From assembly GCF_007859765.1 (NCBI RefSeq), contig NZ_SIHJ01000001.1, positions 1,364,767-1,428,766 on the forward strand: a stretch of 64,000 nucleotides of DNA. The letters run 5' to 3'. The notes beneath the pieces are model-generated. The model was not told where the DNA came from and did no database searches. It was given only the letters and a program-made list of their open reading frames with translations. Each line of letters opens with the position of its first letter. The stretch's first letter is position 1. The translations under genes and the position numbers were made by a program. Below are positions 8,509 through 16,942 of the stretch, piece after piece. Origin of the DNA: Posidoniimonas corsicana. GTDB taxonomy: Bacteria > Planctomycetota > Planctomycetia > Pirellulales > Lacipirellulaceae.

Positions 8509-9417
8509 TTATCGCAGTTGCGACGGATCTGCGCTCAATCGGGCCAGCAGATGCTGGCTAGGCAGGTGGTTCTGGTCAACCGCCAAGGCTTGCCGGACCG
8601 CTGCCACCGCTGCGTGCTGCTGGCCGGCCGCGGCCTCCGCCTCGGCGAGGCGGCACAGCAGCACGGGGTCTTGTGGCCAACGCTGCGCGGCAGCCCGCAG
8701 TCCTTCTGCGGCGTCGTCGTTGCGCCCCAGCGCCGCGTAGGCGTCTGCCTCCATGATCAGCGGGTCGACAGGAGTCTCGCCGTGGGGGAAGGTTTCGATC
8801 AAACGATGGACCGTCGCCAATCTCTTGTGGGGGCGCCGCTGCTGGCCGTACAGGCGGGCCAGGTCCGCGAGCACGGCGCGGTCGTTCGGGGCATACTCCA
8901 GCGCCCGGAAGAGGTCGGCCATCGCCAGCTCGGTCTCGCCGGTTTCGAGGTGAGAGCGGCCCCGCAAGGCCCAGGCGTCGGACAGCTTGGGGTCGTCGTG
9001 CAGCGCCTGCTGAGCGCGGCTGAGCGCCAGCTTCCACTCGCCGGTAGCGGCCTCCATCTGGCCCAGTCGGCACACCGCCGACGCGTGGCGGGGCTCTTCG
9101 GTTACCGCCACACGCATGTGGCGGATTGCCTCCTTCTGCTCGCCGCGGGCCCAGAGGGTCTCGGCCAGATGCCGTCGCGCATCGGCGTCTTGGGGCGCGG
9201 CTTCCACGGCGCGCCGCAGAAGCGTCTCTGCCTGCTGGCAGTCTCCCTGCTCGAGCGCCGTGACCCCCTCGCAGGAGTACTGCCGACAGCGGCTCACCGC
9301 GGCGTCGATCGGCATCCTCTGCCGGAACGCGTTGCATCCCAAGCTGCAAGCAAGGCACGCGGCCGCCGCAAGCCACAGGGCCGTCGTGGGCTTCGGGTTA
9401 TGGGGTTCGACAATCAT
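8509..9417 (-). CDS. Tetratricopeptide-repeat lipoprotein-like exported protein
   Basis: A 302-residue protein from the ATG at 9417. This start gives a classical export signal (hydrophobic residues about 11-25 ending in CSLGC), followed by a Cys that could be lipidated, although the lipobox is not canonical. The rest is a series of TPR units of about 34 residues (for example GDCQQAETLLRRAVEAAPQD and TELAMADLFRALEYAPND). It is probably a scaffold at the membrane or in the periplasm. The longer frame start at 9495 would place basic residues ahead of the signal and is less likely. No interaction partner can be named from context. Confidence 0.75.
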   Translation of the reverse strand: MIVEPHNPKPTTALWLAAAACLACSLGCNAFRQRMPIDAAVSRCRQYSCEGVTALEQGDCQQAETLLRRAVEAAPQDADARRHLAETLWARGEQKEAIRHMRVAVTEEPRHASAVCRLGQMEAATGEWKLALSRAQQALHDDPKLSDAWALRGRSHLETGETELAMADLFRALEYAPNDRAVLADLARLYGQQRRPHKRLATVHRLIETFPHGETPVDPLIMEADAYAALGRNDDAAEGLRAAAQRWPQDPVLLCRLAEAEAAAGQQHAAVAAVRQALAVDQNHLPSQHLLARLSADPSQLR

Positions 9418-9574
9418 CCGCGCCGCGAGCCAATCAGAACGCCCCCGTCGAGAAGAGCGCCGGACGGTAGCAGCCCCGCCCTGCCCTTTCAACACGACTT
9501 CAACGGTTACATCGGCCTCAGGGCGGTGCTACGATCGGCTGAACAGCCACCAAGCCGATAAGTAAAACAGGGCA

Positions 9575-10000
9575 ATGCCAGCAGCCTACGAAAGCCACGG
9601 GTTTTCCTTCCAGTACCCCGAGAACTGGTCGGTCGAGCGGGGCGAGGACGAAGAGTCCGCCCTCCAGGTGACCGTCCTGAGCCCAAACACCGCGTTCTGG
9701 TCGCTCACGGTGTACCCCGGCCTACGGGACGTGCGCGTTGTCTTGGATGAGATGCTGCAAGCAATGCAGGCAGAGTACCCCGCCTTGGAGTACGATCCGG
9801 CCGACCGCCGGATCGGCACGACGCCGCTGGTTGGGTACGACGTCAACTTCTACTACCTCGACCTTACGAACACAGCACTGCTGCGGGTCTTCCACTACCA
9901 CGACGCTACCTGCGTCGTGCTAGCGCAGTGCGAAGACCGCGAGCTCGAAATCGCTGGCAAGATCTTCGACGCGATGACCACCAGCCTGCTCAGCGATTGA
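9575..10000 (+). CDS. Protein of unknown function, PsbP/DUF1795-like profile
   Basis: 141 residues with no signal peptide or membrane segment. The pattern FSFQYPENWSVERG near the N terminus, followed by alternating beta strands, resembles the opening of PsbP/DUF1795-like alpha-beta sandwich proteins. This is a resemblance judged by eye, not a confirmed family hit. It is transcribed away from the TPR lipoprotein gene. A strong terminator lies 258 bp downstream, with only featureless sequence in between. Confidence 0.6.
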   Translation: MPAAYESHGFSFQYPENWSVERGEDEESALQVTVLSPNTAFWSLTVYPGLRDVRVVLDEMLQAMQAEYPALEYDPADRRIGTTPLVGYDVNFYYLDLTNTALLRVFHYHDATCVVLAQCEDRELEIAGKIFDAMTTSLLSD

Positions 10001-10257
10001 AGAATTTACACGGCCCACGGCCGCTGCGCCGCGGGATCGAGCCATAGCTCGGAGGAACGGGTCCCCAAGAATACTGGTGCGCCCCATGCTAGCGTGCGGT
10101 CCACTTCCCACTGGCACGGCATCTGCAATGGAATCCATCGGCACGGATCAGCGACGGGCCCCCGCACCCGCCGCTCCCGCTGTCACAGCGAGCATCGCAG
10201 CAACTGCCGGCGCCGTAGTCGGCCAAGCCCACCACGGGAAGACTGCCTCGCAACAGC
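10001..10257. other. Intergenic stretch without recognised genes
   Basis: Between the stop of the unknown protein and the terminator at 10258 I find no credible coding frame, tRNA or riboswitch. It could be a long 3' UTR or hold a small RNA ending at that terminator; nothing in the sequence decides between these. Confidence 0.4.
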
Positions 10258-10306
10258 AAGAGCCCCGCTTGGCGTCCTCGCAGAGCCAAGCGGGGCTCTT
10301 TGATTT
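10258..10306 (+). terminator. Intrinsic terminator
   Basis: A perfect 16-bp inverted repeat (AAGAGCCCCGCTTGGC at 10258-10273, GCCAAGCGGGGCTCTT at 10285-10300) with an 11-nt loop is followed by TTGATTT. It ends the transcript of the 9575-10000 gene and insulates the transporter gene starting at 10369. Confidence 0.85.
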
Positions 10307-10368
10307 GGGGCGCCCTGCCCTGCCCTTCTTACGCCATCGGTTTCAGCGTTTGTCGGCAAGGGCCTGCG

Positions 10369-11127
10369 ATGCCTGACCCAACCGACCCGCCGCCGCTGGA
10401 GCACTCGCACACCCCCGAGGCAATCGCCGCACGACTGGCGGAGGTCCGGAAGCCGGACGATCTGGGAGACTTCGTGCTCGGCGCCGTCGATGGCGCCATC
10501 ACGACGTTCGCAATCGTGGCGGGGGTCGCCGGGTCCGGTTTGTCGGCGGGCGTTGCGGTGGTGCTTGGCCTGGCCAACGTGCTGGCCGACGGATTCAGCA
10601 TGGCTGTCGGCAACTACCTAAAGACCAAATCAGACCACGACATCCTTGATCGCTACCGCAGGCTGGAGCTTCGCCATATCCACCGCGAGCCCGAAGGAGA
10701 GCGGGAAGAGGTGCGGCAGATCTTCGCCGCCAAAGGGTTCCAGGGTGAGATCCTGGAAGAAGTTGTCGACGTCATCACCGCGGACAAGCAGCAGTGGGTC
10801 GACACGATGCTGCGGGAAGAATTCGGTCTACCGACCGCGCCCCCGGAGCCACGCAGAGCGGCGGCCATTACGTTCTTCGCGTTCGTGCTGGCGGGTCTGG
10901 CCCCGATCGTTCCTCTGGCGTTCTCCCGAGTGCTTGGGCCCGACGCCACCTTCTTCCTAAGCATCGTAGTGACGATGCTCGTGTTTGCGGCGATCGGCGC
11001 CGTGCGTGGCCGTGTGACGCAGATGTCTCAGCTACGCGGCGCGCTGGAAACTATGTTCACCGGCGGGTCGGCGGCGGGGTTAGCGTACGCCGTAGGCCGC
11101 CTGCTGAGTGGCTTTGTCGGGACGTAA
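10369..11127 (+). CDS. VIT1/CCC1-family transporter (Fe2+/Mn2+ transport)
   Basis: 252 residues from the ATG at 10369 (MPDPTDPPPLEHSH). The N-terminal membrane helices carry the family signature (GAVDGAITTFAIVAGVAGSG, then ANVLADGFSMAVGNYLKTKS). A polar, Glu-rich cytoplasmic metal-binding domain follows (REPEGEREEVRQIF to REEFGL, about 100-170), then three C-terminal helices. Members move ferrous iron or manganese out of the cytoplasm or into compartments; a detoxification role is inferred. The frame is open upstream to 10300, but those residues overlap the terminator stem and are not credible. Confidence 0.87.
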   Translation: MPDPTDPPPLEHSHTPEAIAARLAEVRKPDDLGDFVLGAVDGAITTFAIVAGVAGSGLSAGVAVVLGLANVLADGFSMAVGNYLKTKSDHDILDRYRRLELRHIHREPEGEREEVRQIFAAKGFQGEILEEVVDVITADKQQWVDTMLREEFGLPTAPPEPRRAAAITFFAFVLAGLAPIVPLAFSRVLGPDATFFLSIVVTMLVFAAIGAVRGRVTQMSQLRGALETMFTGGSAAGLAYAVGRLLSGFVGT

Positions 11128-11378
11128 GTGAACGCCACAGGGAACCTGACCCGCGGCGGCCGAGCGCGATACAAGCCGTTGCCGCGCCCGTTTGCGCACG
11201 CGTTTCGCGACCTTCCGCAGTCTCGTTTCGCGGGGTGAAAGCGCCGTTATAGTGGGAAGTTGAACAGGCGGGGCGTTCCTTAATAGGGCAAAGCGGAATT
11301 CAGGGATGACGCAAAACCGCAGCCGTTGCTGCGTTGCGTCTCCCCTCTTTGATCGCACTCTACGCACCCAGGACTACT

Positions 11379-12623
11379 ATGACCCCACGCCGGACTCTGC
11401 GCTGCGTCCACGCCTCCTTCGGCTGCGCCGCGCTGGCCGGGCTCCTGATCGGGACCCAGGCCTCAGGACAGATCTTCACCGACAGCCTCAGCAGCGGCGC
11501 GAACTGGACGGTTGTCCAAGACGCCGACGCCTCGGCGGTGTTCGGTTACGACTACTCGCAGAAGGGCGTTCCCCAGGCGCCCAACGGGTCTGACAGCGTC
11601 GGCCTGAAGTTCGAAGTCAACAACGCCGCCCCGGCCGAGGCGGCGGCCATCGGAGCGTTCACCGAGGTGTCGAGCCTGCCGTCGCAGTACACGTTCCGCG
11701 TCGACGCCTGGCTCAACTGGGCGCCTGACGGCGGTGGCGTCGGCTCCGGGACGACGGAGTTCATCGGCGTCGCGGTGGCGCACGACGAGTTCGCGCCGGG
11801 CCCCTTTGGCGCCTCGTTTATCTACTCCTCGGAGGGTGACGCCGCGGCCACCGACTACCGCCTGTACAAGGATGACTTCCAACTGCAGTCAGAGAGCGGC
11901 CAGTACGCGTTAGGCACCGAGGCCGGCGCCCGCGACAGCTCGAACCCAATCATCCAGGAGGCCTTCCCGTCGTTCGACATCGCGACGGCGGTTCCGACCC
12001 AAGGCGCAACCGGGACCCAGCCCGCCGGCGCGGGTGGCTTCCAGTGGATGACGATCAACATCGAAGTCGACGCCGACGCCATCGGGCCGGCGGGGACCAC
12101 AGAGAACCCAGGCACAGCGCACTTCAGCATGAAGAGCGCCGCCTCGGGCAAGGTGCTTGACGTCGGCACCATCGACTACAGCAATACGGACGATGGTTAC
12201 CTTTACCCCTCGACCGGCATCGACCTGCAGGCGGGTTCGCTCGGCCTGCTGATGTCCGACATTTTCTCCTCAGTGACCCTCAACCCCGACTTTGCATTCG
12301 GCCTGTTCGACAACGTGCAGGTGCTCGAGGGTCTGGTCGCGCTCGAGCCCGACGCCCCGGTTGGACTGCCTGGCGACTACAACGACAACGGCGTGGTGGA
12401 CGCGGCGGACTACACCGTCTGGCGTGACGCACTGGGCGGCGCCGAGTCGCTTCCCAACGACGACACCCCAGGCGTGGGCGCGGACGACTACGACCGCTGG
12501 CGCGACGCTTACGGTAATTCCTCCGAGTCGCTTAGCGCCGCGGCGGGAGCGCCGGAGCCCGCATCGATTGCCCTGTTGCTGGCGGCCGGAATGGGGATCG
12601 CGACCGTGCGTCGCAAGAGCTGA
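11379..12623 (+). CDS. Secreted protein with dockerin-like repeat and PEP-CTERM tail
   Basis: 414 residues. The ATG at 11379 is preferred because it begins directly before the signal peptide (residues about 8-31, ending TQASGQ); 15 further residues are open upstream. The main body (about 35-320) is rich in beta strands and Gly/Asp/Ser and resembles planctomycete beta-sandwich exoproteins, with no catalytic motif I recognise. At about 327-390 is a dockerin-like segment. The first loop is intact (GDYNDNGVVDAADYTVWRD); the second is degenerate (GVGADDYDRWRD) and lacks most Ca ligands. The C terminus is PEPASIALLLAAGMG then RRKS, a PEP-CTERM sorting signal. It is monocistronic: a -10-like TATAGT lies at 11248 and a terminator follows. 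Confidence 0.85.
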   Translation: MTPRRTLRCVHASFGCAALAGLLIGTQASGQIFTDSLSSGANWTVVQDADASAVFGYDYSQKGVPQAPNGSDSVGLKFEVNNAAPAEAAAIGAFTEVSSLPSQYTFRVDAWLNWAPDGGGVGSGTTEFIGVAVAHDEFAPGPFGASFIYSSEGDAAATDYRLYKDDFQLQSESGQYALGTEAGARDSSNPIIQEAFPSFDIATAVPTQGATGTQPAGAGGFQWMTINIEVDADAIGPAGTTENPGTAHFSMKSAASGKVLDVGTIDYSNTDDGYLYPSTGIDLQAGSLGLLMSDIFSSVTLNPDFAFGLFDNVQVLEGLVALEPDAPVGLPGDYNDNGVVDAADYTVWRDALGGAESLPNDDTPGVGADDYDRWRDAYGNSSESLSAAAGAPEPASIALLLAAGMGIATVRRKS

Positions 12624-12656
12624 TCGCCGAACGGCTATCCCACAACTACTACAAAT

Positions 12657-12692
12657 AAGCGGCGTGCCGAATGGTCGGCACGCCGCTTTTCT
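12657..12692 (+). terminator. Intrinsic terminator of the PEP-CTERM gene
   Basis: A perfect 14-bp inverted repeat (AAGCGGCGTGCCGA at 12657-12670, TCGGCACGCCGCTT at 12675-12688) with a 4-nt loop, followed by TTTTCTCTT. Confidence 0.88.
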
Positions 12693-12767
12693 CTTGCACC
12701 GTCGCTGACGCCTGATTTGAGGTTTCAGACCACACAGAGACTTCGCCGGCTGCACCGGCGTGGCGCC

Positions 12768-13862
12768 CTACGCCAACGCGTCGGCCACCATCTTCCCAAT
12801 CTCGTCGGTGCCGTAGTCGGACCGGTCAAGGCTCTTCCCGGCGAATTTCGGCGTGACTTTCTTAACGGCGGCGCCAATCTGCTCGCCGCACTGAACCGCC
12901 GCAGCGTTGCTCTTGATCCGGCCGGTCTCACGGAGCAGCAGGCCGAGCGAGTCGATCGTCGCAATCGGGTTGGCCAGGTTCTGTCCGGCGATGTCGGGCG
13001 CCGAGCCGTGCACCGGCTCGAACATGGACGGCGCGTCGCCGTCCGGGTTCAGGTTGCCGCTGGCGGCGATGCCCATCCCGCCGGCGATGGCGGCGCCCAG
13101 GTCGGTGATGATGTCGCCGAACATGTTCGGCACCACGATCACGTCGTAGACCTCAGGCCGCTGGACCATGAACATGCAGCAGGCGTCGACATGGTGGTAG
13201 TTGGTTTCGACGCCGGGATACTCCTCGGCGATCTCCCTGAACGCCCGGTGCCAGGTGTCGCCGGCGAACGTGAGGACGTTCGTCTTGTGCACCAGCGTGA
13301 GATGCTTCCGCTCACGGGTCTTGGCTAGCTCAAACGCGTAACGGATGCAGCGCTCCACCCCAAACCGGGTCGAGACCATCGTCTGGTTGCTGACCTCCTG
13401 AGGGGTCCCTTTACGCACGTACCCACCGACGCCGCAGTACAGGTCCTCGGTGTTCTCCCGTACGCAGACGAAGTTAATGTGCTCGTCGGTCTTGCCCTTG
13501 AGCGGGGTCTCAATACCGGGGTAGAGGTTGACCGGGCGGAGATTGATGTACTGGTCGAGTTCAAACCGCAGCTTCAGCAGGATCCCCTTCTCGATCACGC
13601 CCCCCGCCAGGCGGGGATCGTTCGGCAGCCCCCCGACGGCGCCCAGCAGGATCGAGTCGAAACCGCGGAGGGTCTGGATGTCCTGGTCATCCAGAACGTG
13701 GCCGGTCTCAAGGAAGTGCGCCGCGGAGAACGGGAACTCGGTAACCTGGTAGTCCAAGCCGCACCCCGGGGCCGCGGCCCGCAGCACCTCGAGCGACGCG
13801 CCCACCACTTCGGGGCCAATTCCGTCTCCGGCAATCTGTGCAATCTTCAAAGGCTGGGCCAT
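12768..13862 (-). CDS. leuB: 3-isopropylmalate dehydrogenase
   Basis: 364 residues, the usual length. It performs the oxidative decarboxylation of 3-isopropylmalate in leucine synthesis in the cytoplasm. Visible family features are the N-terminal GDGIGPEV, the substrate/metal segment [18 protein letters not shown] with Mg-binding Asp, and the NAD-selective motif [13 protein letters not shown]. Acidic residues rather than an NADP-type basic pattern are consistent with NAD use. Some tartrate/isocitrate dehydrogenase relatives share these motifs, so leuB is the best but not the only possible call. No other leu genes lie in the window. It is convergent with the PEP-CTERM gene and separated from it by a terminator. 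Confidence 0.85.
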   Translation of the reverse strand: MAQPLKIAQIAGDGIGPEVVGASLEVLRAAAPGCGLDYQVTEFPFSAAHFLETGHVLDDQDIQTLRGFDSILLGAVGGLPNDPRLAGGVIEKGILLKLRFELDQYINLRPVNLYPGIETPLKGKTDEHINFVCVRENTEDLYCGVGGYVRKGTPQEVSNQTMVSTRFGVERCIRYAFELAKTRERKHLTLVHKTNVLTFAGDTWHRAFREIAEEYPGVETNYHHVDACCMFMVQRPEVYDVIVVPNMFGDIITDLGAAIAGGMGIAASGNLNPDGDAPSMFEPVHGSAPDIAGQNLANPIATIDSLGLLLRETGRIKSNAAAVQCGEQIGAAVKKVTPKFAGKSLDRSDYGTDEIGKMVADALA

Positions 13863-14137
13863 GGTTCCGACTTAGGGCTCGCGGTCGCGGGTTTCAGGGA
13901 AAACCCACAGTTTATCAACCGGGAATCACTTGGGGCAGATCCCGGCCGCTCCCCGGGTCGGGGCGGAGCCCCGCCTTGGGCTCGGCGGGTTGGTCGGGTC
14001 GTGCGGGTCGGGGCGACGCGGCCTCGCCGATTGGGGCCACAGCTCGGCGAACAGCGGCGGCCGGCCGGCGGCTGGCCGGTCCTGTCCTATGCTTGGGGTA
14101 GCGTGCCCTGCCCCGCCCTTCCCTGACATTGCCTGCC

Positions 14138-14293
14138 ATGCAGTACCTGACCGAACGCCTGAACAACGTGCCCGGAGACACCTGGCGTTGGTTCAACACC
14201 CTCAGCCGCGACGAGTGGATGATTGTGCTGGCCGCGGTGACGGTGCTCGGCTTCCTCTGCATGCGGGGTTTCGGCTCCCGCAGCAGTTACTGA
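14138..14293 (+). CDS. Small single-pass membrane protein (51 residues)
   Basis: A short frame from ATG 14138 to TGA 14291-14293. It encodes an N-terminal amphipathic part (MQYLTERLNNVPGDTWRWF), then one clear transmembrane helix (about residues 28-42, MIVLAAVTVLGFLCM) and a short basic tail (RGFGSRSSY). It ends 25 bp before the membrane-anchored degenerate GGDEF gene and is likely co-transcribed with it. Codon use matches the surroundings. Function unknown; a small partner or regulator of the downstream protein is a guess from position. Confidence 0.65.
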   Translation: MQYLTERLNNVPGDTWRWFNTLSRDEWMIVLAAVTVLGFLCMRGFGSRSSY

Positions 14294-14318
14294 ACCTACG
14301 CCCCAGTGGCCCCAACCG

Positions 14319-15305
14319 ATGATCGACTCACTTAGCCAGCTGTCGTCGTACGGAATCTCGGAGACAGTCGCTCTGGGCGCCGTGGCCGTGCTCGGCTACC
14401 TGTTCGGGCGTCGCTCGACAAAGACGCTAGAACCGGCTGATGTTTCAGAGGACATCCAGCGGGCAACCGCGATCGCCACCGAGCTCGAGAGCATCGCTGG
14501 CGAACTCCGCAGCGACCTGGCCTACCACCGCACCCAGGTCGAGCGTTTCAAGAAGCAGCTGCGGGCCGCCGCCACCGACGGAGAGTCGAAAGCGTGGAAG
14601 CGCCTTCGCGAGGAGGCCGAGACGATCCTTGGGCCAACCCTCGAGCTGGCCGGCCAGCTGTCGCTGGCGTACGACAAGATCCGCCAGCAGTCGCAGTCGC
14701 TCGCCCACTACACCACCAGCCGGATCGACCCGCTCACCGGACTAAGCAACGGCCGGGCGCTCGAAGAGCAGCTCGAGGTGCTGCTGTCCCGACGCGCGAC
14801 GCGCGATCACGAGCCGGTCTGCTCGGTAGCGATGATCAGCATCGAATCGGTCTCGGCGGACCGTGACGCGTCGCACGGCGCCCCTCTGGCCCAACTCGGC
14901 AAGGCGGTCACCCAGCAGTTGCGCGGCAGCGACTTCGCCGCCCGCTACGGGTCCGACGAGCTGGTGGTCGTGATGCCCAAGACACCCCTCTCCGGGGCTA
15001 GCGTGTTCGGCCGCCGGTTCCGCGCCACCATCGAGGTGCAGCTCGGGATGCAGGTCTGCTGCGGCGTTGCCGAAGCGCTCCCCGGGGAAACGGCCAAGGG
15101 GATGCTCGCCCGGGCCGACGCGGCCCTGTACAGCGCCCGAGCCGCCAAACCCGGCGCCCAGTACCTGCACAACGGCTCGGCCATCCGCGGCGACACCGCC
15201 GACCCTCTCCCCTGCCAAGGGACGCAGGCAACCCCGACAGAATCTGAGTCGGCAGCTCCGTCAGAGGCCGAAAAGGCGGCGTCCAGCCAGACCGCGGCCC
15301 TCTAA
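14319..15305 (+). CDS. Membrane-anchored GGDEF-domain protein with degenerate active site
   Basis: 328 residues. A single N-terminal membrane helix (about 15-30) is followed by a helical, probably coiled-coil linker (about 45-130) and a GGDEF domain (about 136-300) that opens with the conserved DPLTGLSN. Active diguanylate cyclases have GG[D/E]EF; here it is GSDEL at 211-215. The first metal-binding region, normally DxDxFK, reads SIESVS, so a key Asp is missing. Catalytic c-di-GMP synthesis is therefore doubtful; GTP or c-di-GMP sensing, or a structural role, is more likely. The last 35 residues are Ser/Glu/Ala-rich. It follows a 51-residue membrane protein in the same direction. Confidence 0.83.
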   Translation: MIDSLSQLSSYGISETVALGAVAVLGYLFGRRSTKTLEPADVSEDIQRATAIATELESIAGELRSDLAYHRTQVERFKKQLRAAATDGESKAWKRLREEAETILGPTLELAGQLSLAYDKIRQQSQSLAHYTTSRIDPLTGLSNGRALEEQLEVLLSRRATRDHEPVCSVAMISIESVSADRDASHGAPLAQLGKAVTQQLRGSDFAARYGSDELVVVMPKTPLSGASVFGRRFRATIEVQLGMQVCCGVAEALPGETAKGMLARADAALYSARAAKPGAQYLHNGSAIRGDTADPLPCQGTQATPTESESAAPSEAEKAASSQTAAL

Positions 15306-15317
15306 CGCCCATCCCGA

Positions 15318-15346
15318 TTGCAGGAAACGTGCCGAGCGCCTAGAAT
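15318..15346 (+). promoter_or_regulatory. Candidate sigma70-type promoter for tRNA-Thr
   Basis: TTGCAG (15318-15323), a 17-nt spacer and TAGAAT (15341-15346). The predicted transcription start lies about 24 nt ahead of the tRNA. The -10 matches consensus at 5 of 6 positions; the -35 is weak. Confidence 0.5.
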
Positions 15347-15376
15347 TCTGGGCTTGCGGCATCCTGTCCGCAGTGG

Positions 15377-15450
15377 GCCAGCGTAGCTTCAATCGGCAGA
15401 GCACCGCATTCGTAATGCGGGGGTTGCGGGTTCGACTCCCGCCGCTGGCT
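15377..15450 (+). tRNA. tRNA-Thr (anticodon CGT)
   Basis: 74 nt. The acceptor stem GCCAGCG pairs with CGCTGGC, discriminator T. The anticodon stem is CCGCA/TGCGG around the loop TTCGTAA, giving anticodon CGT. The T arm is GCGGG-TTCGACT-CCCGC. It reads ACG codons, which are common in this GC-rich genome. The CCA end is not encoded. Confidence 0.93.
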
Positions 15451-15596
15451 CTTTCCCCACCCGTTTTCCGGCCGCAAGGCCCTCAGGCGCCGGGCCGCAT
15501 GGCCCGCAAGCACGCCCGTCGTGGCTTGGCCTGGGTCGTCCAGAACGCCGGAACCGTGGAGTGGCCGTCATCCGAGACCACGGAGCCTCCCCTTCC

Positions 15597-16922
15597 ATGT
15601 CGACCGGTCTAGAAGCAGACGTCAAGCAGATTGTGCTTTCCACCGCGGCCTTTGGCCCGCGCGAGATTGAAGAAATCACCCGGACCATTTCGTCCAACTA
15701 CAGCAAGTACCGCGAGCTGCGTGAGGCGGTGGCAGAGCTGGAAGAGCAGCCCAACCGGACGCCGGCCACGGCCGCCCGTCTGGGCGTGTGCCAGTACCTG
15801 CTGGGCCAGTACTCCGACGCCATCGAGACGCTTTCGCACGCTGATGGCGGCGCCCTGACCCACTTCTACCTGGGCAAGGCGAACCTCGCGCTCGACAAGT
15901 ACGCCGAGGCGGTGGCGGCGTACGACTCGGCCCAACGCGCCGGCTACGAGCCGGGCGCCGTGGCGCTCGCCAAGGCCGAGGCGCTCCGCTACGACAAGCA
16001 GCCTGAGGAGGCCCTTAAGCTGCTCGACTCGCTCTCGGGCGCGGTCGAGCAGACCGCCGAGTACCTGTACCAGCGCTCCGCCACGGTCCAGGCAATGGGC
16101 GGCTCGCGCGACGAGGTGGTTGCCTACCTGGAGCGGGCCGTGAGCGTCGACGATAGCCACGCCGGCGCCCTGTTCGGCCTGGCCCTAGAGAACGACCGCC
16201 ACGGCAACGACCAGGAGGCCCGTGAGCTGTACGAGCGGGCGTCGGTCCAGTTCCCCTCGCATGTCGGCACGCTGCTCAACCTCGGCATCCTGTACGAGGA
16301 CCTGGAGCAGCACGAGCGGGCCAAGGCCTGCTACCGTCGGATCCTCGACTCGTTCCCGTCGCACCCCCGCGCCCGGCTGTTCTTCCGCGACGCCGACGCC
16401 AGCCGCGACATGTACTACGACGAGGAGGCCCGCCGCCGCCAGGACCGCCTGAGCCAGGTGCTGGGCATCCCGGTCACCGACTTCGAACTCTCCGTCCGCA
16501 GCCGCAACTGCCTGCAGAAGATGGGCATCATGACCCTCGGCGACCTGACCGAGACCTCCGAGCAGGTGCTGCTGTCCAGCAAGAACTTCGGCGAGACCTC
16601 GCTGGTTGAGATCCGCGAGATGCTCTCTTCCAAGGGCCTGGAGCTCGGCATGTTCGCCGGCCAGAAGCGCGAGGAGGAGACTTCCTACGACCCCGACTCG
16701 CTGTCGCCGGACGAGCGGGCCCTGCTGGACCGCCCCATCTCGGACCTCAACCTGTCGGTCCGGGCGCGTAAGTGCATGGTGCGTCTGGGCCTGACCACGA
16801 TTGGCGAGTTGGTCCGCCGCACCGGCGACGACCTGCTGGAGTGCAAGAACTTCGGCGTGACAAGCCTCAACGAGGTCCGCGAGAAGCTGACCCAGGCCAA
16901 CCTGAAGCTCCGCGGCGACTGA
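15597..16922 (+). CDS. TPR protein with two RNA polymerase alpha C-terminal domains
   Basis: 441 residues from the ATG at 15597 (12 more residues are open upstream). After a short helical lead, about six TPR-like units run from about 53 to 265. Two separate copies of the RNA polymerase alpha-subunit C-terminal domain follow. Copy 1 (about 292-352) contains LSVRSRNCL and NFGETSL and ends like E. coli alpha (SSKGLELGM). Copy 2 (about 380-440) contains LSVRARKCM and [14 protein letters not shown]. The Arg matching DNA-contacting R265 is kept in both (R301, R389), as are the Gly and Ser of the second DNA-contact loop; the N268 match is kept only in copy 1. There is no alpha N-terminal assembly domain. 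UP-element or regulator binding independent of core polymerase, with the TPRs as protein dock, is inferred. Confidence 0.85.
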   Translation: MSTGLEADVKQIVLSTAAFGPREIEEITRTISSNYSKYRELREAVAELEEQPNRTPATAARLGVCQYLLGQYSDAIETLSHADGGALTHFYLGKANLALDKYAEAVAAYDSAQRAGYEPGAVALAKAEALRYDKQPEEALKLLDSLSGAVEQTAEYLYQRSATVQAMGGSRDEVVAYLERAVSVDDSHAGALFGLALENDRHGNDQEARELYERASVQFPSHVGTLLNLGILYEDLEQHERAKACYRRILDSFPSHPRARLFFRDADASRDMYYDEEARRRQDRLSQVLGIPVTDFELSVRSRNCLQKMGIMTLGDLTETSEQVLLSSKNFGETSLVEIREMLSSKGLELGMFAGQKREEETSYDPDSLSPDERALLDRPISDLNLSVRARKCMVRLGLTTIGELVRRTGDDLLECKNFGVTSLNEVREKLTQANLKLRGD

Positions 16923-16942
16923 TCGCCGGGTCGAGTCATCCG

